The position numbers and the translations under genes were made by a program. Of a DNA stretch of 64,000 bases, positions 58,690 to 64,000 are shown one piece after another (the stretch's first letter is position 1; each line of letters starts with the position of its first letter). The stretch is from Sciurus carolinensis (lineage: Eukaryota; Chordata; Mammalia; Rodentia; Sciuridae). Where the stretch lies: contig NC_062232.1 in assembly GCF_902686445.1 (NCBI RefSeq), positions 36,350,454-36,414,453 on the forward strand, read 5' to 3'. Under the pieces are notes generated by a model. The model ran no database searches. It was not told where the DNA came from and saw only the letters and a list, made by a program, of their open reading frames with translations.

Positions 58690-59515
58690 GTGGTATAATT
58701 ACTATCTAAACATTTAAAATCCCAGCATGATACTGGCATAAAAACATATGTATCAACCAATGAAACAGAATAAAAAGTCCAAAAATAAATTCAAGCAGTT
58801 GCAGTCAACTAATTTTCAACAAAGGTGTCAAGAACACATAATGGAGAAATGACAGACTTTTCAATAAATGGTGCTGGGAAAACTGGATATTCACACACAG
58901 AAGAATGAAGTCAGATCCTGATTTCACAGCATTTACTAAAGTCAACCCAAAATGGATGAAAGATTTAAATATAAGACTTGACGCTGTAAAACAACTAGAA
59001 GAAAAGAGGAGCAAATCTTCATGACATTGGTTTGGGCAATGAAGTTTTAGATATGTCCCCAAAAGCACAGGAAACAAAAGCAAAATAGGCAAATGGGATT
59101 GCATCAATATAAAAAGCTTCTGTAGAGCAAAGGAAACAATCAACAGAATGGAGAGACAACCTATAGACTGGGAGAAAACATGTAAAGACCCTATATCTGA
59201 TAAGGGGTTAATATCCAAAATATATAAGAAACTCAATTCATTATTAATGTACAGAGGAACTGACAGATATTTTTCAAAAGAATACAGATGGCCAACAGGT
59301 TTATGAAGAAATGCTCAGCATCAATAACTGTTCAGGATATGTTAGAATGGCTGGTATCAAAAAGATGAAAAATACATGTTGGCAAGGATCCAGAGAAAGG
59401 GGAACTTCAGTACAGTATAAATTAGTACAGTCATTCTGGAAAATAGTATGGAGGTTCCTCAAAAAACTAAAAATGGAACTACCATATATCCAACAACCTC
59501 ACTTCTATTGATGAC
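58690..59515 (+). repeat. Old L1, ORF2 C-terminal part
   Basis: GATACTGGCATAAAAACATA, TTTCAACAAAGGTGTCAAGA, GGTGCTGGGAAAACTGGATA, GGAACTACCATATATCCAAC. Frames are broken; the encoded text is of the L1 reverse transcriptase C-terminus. A different, older type than the copies at 39.8-51 kb. Confidence 0.9.
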
Positions 59516-60094
59516 TCTTGCCTAAACCAATTATCATCATAATGATGCTGAGAGGTGATTTTCTATTTCTCTCTTTCCTTCTAGTTCTATTAGTGATCTT
59601 TTTTATCACAAGGAGGAGTCTTCAGTTCTCCTACATTCATTTATTTATATTATCATGGACATGTGGATTTTAACTTTATTTACTGAGTTATAATCATTTA
59701 CTATCATTGCTTACTTTAAGCTCAAATTGTCTAAGATTAGCTAGTAGAAACCCTTTCAAAGCTGGCTTCTATGTCCTCTTGAAATGCCTCCACCCTTCTT
59801 TGAACAATTCCTGATTTTCTGGCATAGTGAAATGCTCCAGGTTCATCTTGAATTTTCTCTGCCCCATCTCTGGAATGATCCATTTCCCCCAAGGAAACCA
59901 GGTTTTTTTTTTCTGGAAATAGAAACCAATTCTAGGTGCTAGATATGTTCAATTGCTATAAGGATATCATTGCTTCTAGGCCTTCTCGTTGGAAAGGAAC
60001 AGCAAATGGATTTATGTCCATACATATGCACATACATATATGCACACAAAATTAGAATTTTTCAGAAAAGACAATGCTCCAAAGAAAAAAGTGA
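59516..60094. other. Unique sequence, no gene seen
   Basis: No repeat or coding feature recognised. Confidence 0.4.
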
Positions 60095-60545
60095 CAGAGG
60101 TAGGCTGAATAATTATGTCCCAAAGATGTCTAAGTCATTAGCCCCAGAAATTACGAATACATTAGGTAACATGACAAAGGGGAATTACAAATGGAATAAT
60201 ATTAATGTTGCTCATCACTTGGCTTTGAGGTGGGGAGATGACCTTGGACTATTCAGGTAGGTTCAATGTAATCACAAAGGTTCTTAAAAGTGGAAGAGGG
60301 AGAGGAAGGCAGTGTGAGAAAACTTAGCCAGACATAGCTGGCTTTCATAATGGAGGAAGGGTGGCAAGGAATCAGATTCTTCTCCAGATTTTCCAGAAAG
60401 GAACAACTCTGCCAACATCTTAATTCTAGCCCAGTAAAACTGGATTGGACTTCTCACCTGCATAACTGTAAGGTAATAAATGTATGCTGTTTGAAGTCGC
60501 TATTTTCAGTAATTTATTACAACAGTCATAGAAAATTAACACAGT
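60095..60545 (+). repeat. MLT1-like MaLR LTR
   Basis: GTAGGCTGAATAATTATGTC, AGATGTCTAAGTCATTAGCC, GGTTCAATGTAATCACAAAG, and a 3' end AATTTATTACAACAGTCATA, GAAAATTAACACAGT. A solo, diverged old LTR. Confidence 0.65.
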
Positions 60546-61189
60546 GACAAAAAGTATGTCATCAAGTCAAGGGGAAAAAAACCTGTTACCTTTGGGGCAA
60601 ATAGAATCACAACTATTTTGACCTGAAAGAGCCCCCACCCAACTTACCTGGGAGATAGTCAATACTGTTTAAAGCATAGAAATTGAAACCCACAAAGAAG
60701 TAGAATAAATAAAGGTCTATTTTCTCTCTGTCTCATGGAAAACCTAAGTACTAAGTACTCTCTCTGAGAAGCCATCAGGGACCCAGGCTTCTTCTGTCAT
60801 AATGTCTCACTGCTTCCATTGCAGAGTCCCAGACAGCTCACACCACATCCTTATTCCAGTCAGTGGAAGGGAGAAAAAGTGACAGATATAATTCTTTTCC
60901 TTAAAAGTTTTTACATGTTACTCCAATTCACATGCAATTGGCTAGAACTTAATCACATGGCCACATCTGTAAGCCAGTGAGGTTGGGTAGCCCTGTGCTA
61001 GCCTAAAAATTCTATTAGGATGAAAGAAGAGGAAAACAAATATGGGGGCACAATTAGCCATCTCTTTCATATTGTATAACTAGTATTCCTCATTTATATT
61101 GATTCATATTTTTTTTTATAATTGTACCTAATTTTTTCTGGTATGACTCTGTGGAAAGAGAATGTTAAAGTCAGGAATATTTCTATTTT
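60546..61189. other. Unique sequence, no gene seen
   Basis: No repeat or gene recognised. Confidence 0.4.
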
Positions 61190-61199
61190 GCATGTTGAT

Positions 61200-61302
61200 T
61201 CTTTTTTTTTTTCTTTTTGTGGTACAAGGAATGGAACTCAGGGCCTCATGCATGTTGTGCAAGTGCTCTGCACCTGAGTTATACCCACAATCTCCTATAG
61301 AT
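61200..61302 (-). repeat. ID-type SINE
   Basis: T-run (61201-61218), GTGGTACAAGGAATGGAACT, GCACCTGAGTTATACCCACAA. TTGATTCTT (61194-61202) and TTGATTCTT (61302-61310) flank it as a target-site duplication. Confidence 0.9.
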
Positions 61303-61324
61303 TGATTCTTAATCCAAGAGAGAT

Positions 61325-61562
61325 GCTATGGTTTGTATCTGGAATGTCTCCCAAAAGATTATGTGTTGAAAGCATGGTCCCCAGTGCAGCAAGTTTCAGT
61401 GGTGGAACTTTTAAGGCAATGATTGGATCATGAGGGCTCTGCCATCATCAATAGATTAATCCACTGATAGCTGAATAGACTCCTGGGAGGTGGGACCTAG
61501 TTGCAGGAAGTAGATCACTGGGGACAAGCCCCAGAAGGGTCTATCTACTCTCCTCTCAGCTC

Positions 61563-61650
<88 letters not shown>

Positions 61651-61845
61651 GGTTTCCATGAGCTGAACTTCTTTCCTCCACCATGCTCTTCCACCAAGGT
61701 GTTCTGCCTCACTCAGGTCCAGAGCAAGGAGTCAACCCACTATGGACCAAAAGCTTTGAAACTGTGAGTCAAAATAAAAATTTCCTCCTTTAAGTTGCTT
61801 GTGGCAGGTCTTTTGGTCATAGTGATGAAAAGTTGACTAGTAAAA
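61325..61845 (+). repeat. MST-like LTR containing a long (CT)n tract
   Basis: TGCTATGGTTTGTATCTGGA start, GATTGGATCATGAGGGCTCT, AATAGATTAATCCACTGATA, a CT run of about 85 bp (61567-61651), then AAACTGTGAGTCAAAATAAA and GAAAAGTTGACTAGTA end. The CT run lies where MST LTRs carry a short CTCTCTC motif, so the microsatellite probably grew from the LTR itself. Confidence 0.85.
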
Positions 61846-62164
61846 GAGAGAAAGGAATAAATTAGCAACACATAAGAATCCTCTGCTGGTTTCCATGGCT
61901 CAGTTTAGAGGTCCTCTTGGTGATTTCAGGTCACTTATGATTAGGATCCTTAAATCTGGAATTTGTTCCCTATTTCAAGTTCCTCCTGAGTCTCAGCTTC
62001 CAGCTTTCAAGCTTCATATCCACCTTCTCCTGTGTGTCCTCAACTCTTGATTTTTCTTCCTCCATTCCTTCATTAACAAGAGCCTGCCCAAAACGAACCT
62101 AAAACAAGACCATCCCCTTAGTTTTTCTTTGCATTACCTCCCCAATCTATCTATTCACTGCCAT
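61846..62164. other. Unique sequence, no gene seen
   Basis: No repeat or coding feature recognised. Confidence 0.4.
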
Positions 62165-63015
62165 CACAAATTATCACAAACCTAAGTGACTTAAAACATT
62201 AACTTATTATCTTAAGTAGAATTTTGACCTGGGTCTCATTCTGTTAAAGTCTAGGTGCGTACAGGGCTGCATTACTTTTGGAGGTTCTAGGGGAGAATTT
62301 GTTTCCTCACCTTTTCTAGCTTGTAGATGCTTCCCTCATTCCTTGGCTCATGGCCTTCTTTTTCCATCTCTAAAGCCAGCAACAGCTAGGCATGTTGGTG
62401 TACACCTATAATCCTAACTACTCAGGAGGCCGAGGCAGGAGGATTTTTTTTCTTTTTGGTACTGGGGACTGAACCCAGGGCCTCACACATGACAGGCAAT
62501 CGCTCTACCACTGAACCGTACCCCTAGTCCTTTTCTATCTCATTTTGCAACAGGGTCTTGCTAAGATGCCCAGGTTGGCCTCAAACTTGTGATCCTCCTG
62601 CCAAAATGTCAACATGAGTGTGCGCTTATACATTCACACAGTCTGGGTGACTTAGAGTGATCGCCTATCATGTGTGAGGTCTGGGTTCATACCCAGCTAC
62701 CCAGCACCACAAAGGAAAAAAAAAAGCTAGCAACATGTCAAGTTTTCCTCATACAGCTTCATTCTGACCTCTTCCATAGTCACCTCTGACTCATCTCTTC
62801 TGTCTCCCTCTTCCACCTTTAAAGACCCTTGGAATCACATTAGGCCACTCATATAACCCAGGGTGATCTCTTTAGTTTAAGATCAGCTCCTTAGCAACCT
62901 TAATTCCACTTGCAACCTTAGTTCTCCTTTGCCATGTAACAATGTGTTCACAAGTTCAGGGGTTTAGGACATGGACATCTTGGAGGCAGGTGGGCTTATT
63001 CTGCTGACCACAACC
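62165..63015 (-). repeat. MLT1-like MaLR LTR split by SINEs
   Basis: Reversed: CACAAATTATCACAAACCTA, GGAGGTTCTAGGGGAGAATT, CATTCCTTGGCTCATGGCCT, then, after the SINE cluster at 62386-62735, GACCCTTGGAATCACATTAG, AGCAACCTTAATTCCACTTG, GGTTTAGGACATGGACATCT. AGCCAGCAACA before the cluster and AGCTAGCAACA after it are its target-site duplication. Confidence 0.75.
62386..62735. repeat. SINE cluster with head-to-head B1 parts
   Basis: A plus-strand B1 head (62386-62445, GTGTACACCTATAATCCTAA) stops at AGGCAGGAGGAT. It is followed directly by a minus-strand B1-dID (62446-62602: TTTGGTACTGGGGACTGAAC ... TGTGATCCTCCTGCC). A plus-strand ID-like remnant (62645-62735) with an A-tail ends the cluster. The plus head and plus ID tail look like one B1-dID that received a reversed copy in its B1 part. 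Confidence 0.75.
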
Positions 63016-63261
63016 CCTATCTTTATTCTTCTTCCATTGTGCCCAGAAACACAAATAAAATTCTCCCTTCCTCCTCCTGGGCTTCTTCCACTCCTGCTCC
63101 CAAGTCAGGTCATTATTCAGCTTAAAGGATAATACTTGAGAAACAAACTTTCTACCAATTATCATCTTACTTTGTATATAGTCACCTGTTCATTATAAGT
63201 TATTCTATAAATAAATGAGTCATTTTTCAAATAGCAAAATGAGAGAGGAAGCAAGCTTTTT

Positions 63262-63402
63262 GTATTTTGTTGTTGTTGTTTGCAGTACTGGTTATTGAAC
63301 CCAGGGATGCTCTACCACTGAGATCCATCCCCAGCCCTTTTCATTTGGTCTTGAGACAGGATCTCACTAAATTATGATGGCTGGTTTCAAACTTGTGATC
63401 TA
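63262..63402 (-). repeat. B1-dID SINE, shortened
   Basis: TTGTTGTTGTTTGCAGTACT tail region, GTTATTGAACCCAGGGATGC, TCTTGAGACAGGATCTCACT, TGGTTTCAAACTTGTGATC. It lacks the outer part of B1. Confidence 0.85.
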
Positions 63403-64000
63403 AAGAGAAGGCAAACTAAAACATTTTAAAGCTGCCTGTACTTGATTGCAAATTCTAGCCACTTGACTTTGGGGGCTGAAGCACTCCATACAAAGTGAAT
63501 AACAGGTCTTAAGAAATGGAACTCAACCTCAATCAGAATGATTCATCAGGTCTGAGAAATGGAAGCATTAATGTCACTGGTGATTTGGGTAGTTACATCT
63601 GAGGCCTCAAGCTTGTTTCTGATTAGAGGAACAAGTGAGGAGGGTGGGAACACAATGAAAATGTCCTTGAAATGTTTTTATATTCAAATCATTTTTGTAG
63701 AATTAGCCGAACTGCAAAAGGATCATCAAGGCCTGGAACAGTGGAGTTTGGTCACAAGAACCTGGAAAGGGCAGTAAAAAAGACTGAATTCCCACCCAGT
63801 CTTTATCACTGACTTGTAGGACTAACCATGATGAGTTCAAGTGTTATCGTCTTCAGGACAAGGAGGAAGACACTTGGCGCCAACCACCTGCATGCTTATC
63901 AAGGCCAGGAAAGCAATTCTTGCTCCTCCTAGAGTTGAGAGCAGATATGAAAGAGTGTCTCTTGTTTGTCACTTTGTAATACTTTACATCTGATGGGACT
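63403..64000. other. Unique sequence, no gene seen
   Basis: A 72-codon plus frame (63559-63777) has no recognisable motif. Nothing else is supported. Confidence 0.4.

Overview
This window reads as a non-coding, repeat-dense stretch of a rodent chromosome, almost certainly from the squirrel family (Sciuridae: ground squirrels, marmots, tree squirrels). The main evidence is about 30 SINE copies whose structure is a B1 (7SL-derived) left part fused to an ID-like (tRNA-derived) right part, the B1-dID design known from squirrels and dormice. Free ID elements, seven MaLR/MST-type LTRs and several L1 copies with rodent-style 3' ends accompany them. I found no convincing intact protein-coding gene. 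The open frames are short, and most lie in repeats, microsatellites or unique sequence without codon structure.

Layout. 1-23.6 kb is mostly low-repeat sequence carrying scattered SINEs, MIR/L2 relics, a diverged inverted pair (about 8.7 and 10.6 kb) and the only GC-richer segment (12-17 kb). That segment has a small CpG cluster at 16.56-16.69 kb between opposed (GA)n and (CT)n tracts, a strong minus-strand splice-donor match at 16.317 kb, paired octamer motifs and an uncharacterised 120-codon frame. 23.6-25.9 kb is an old L1 split by a SINE and by a 741-bp solo LTR. 26-33.8 kb is AT-rich with relics. 33.8-37.9 kb is an old L1 followed by a minus-strand processed pseudogene of an EF-hand gene, best matched to EFHB (CFAP21), itself broken by an LTR, a SINE and a 5'-inverted L1. 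38-46 kb holds L1s, LTRs and SINEs, including an L1 with an inserted 120-bp copy of sequence lying 820 bp away.

46.3-51 kb is a second 5'-inverted L1. Its plus part was later hit by a retrotransposed transcript end (47.83-48.79 kb) with a polyadenylation signal, A-tail and a 16-17 bp target-site duplication. 51-64 kb is a patchwork of MST-like and MLT1-like LTRs, L1 3' ends (some in tandem), SINEs and long (CT)n/(GA)n tracts.

The features do not act as a gene system. The window is best read as layered L1-driven retrotransposition, in which L1 machinery made the L1 copies, the SINEs, the EFHB retrocopy and the 3'-end retrocopy. Nesting gives a partial relative chronology. The only candidate functional region is 15.4-16.8 kb, a possible minus-strand promoter, non-coding-RNA first exon or enhancer.
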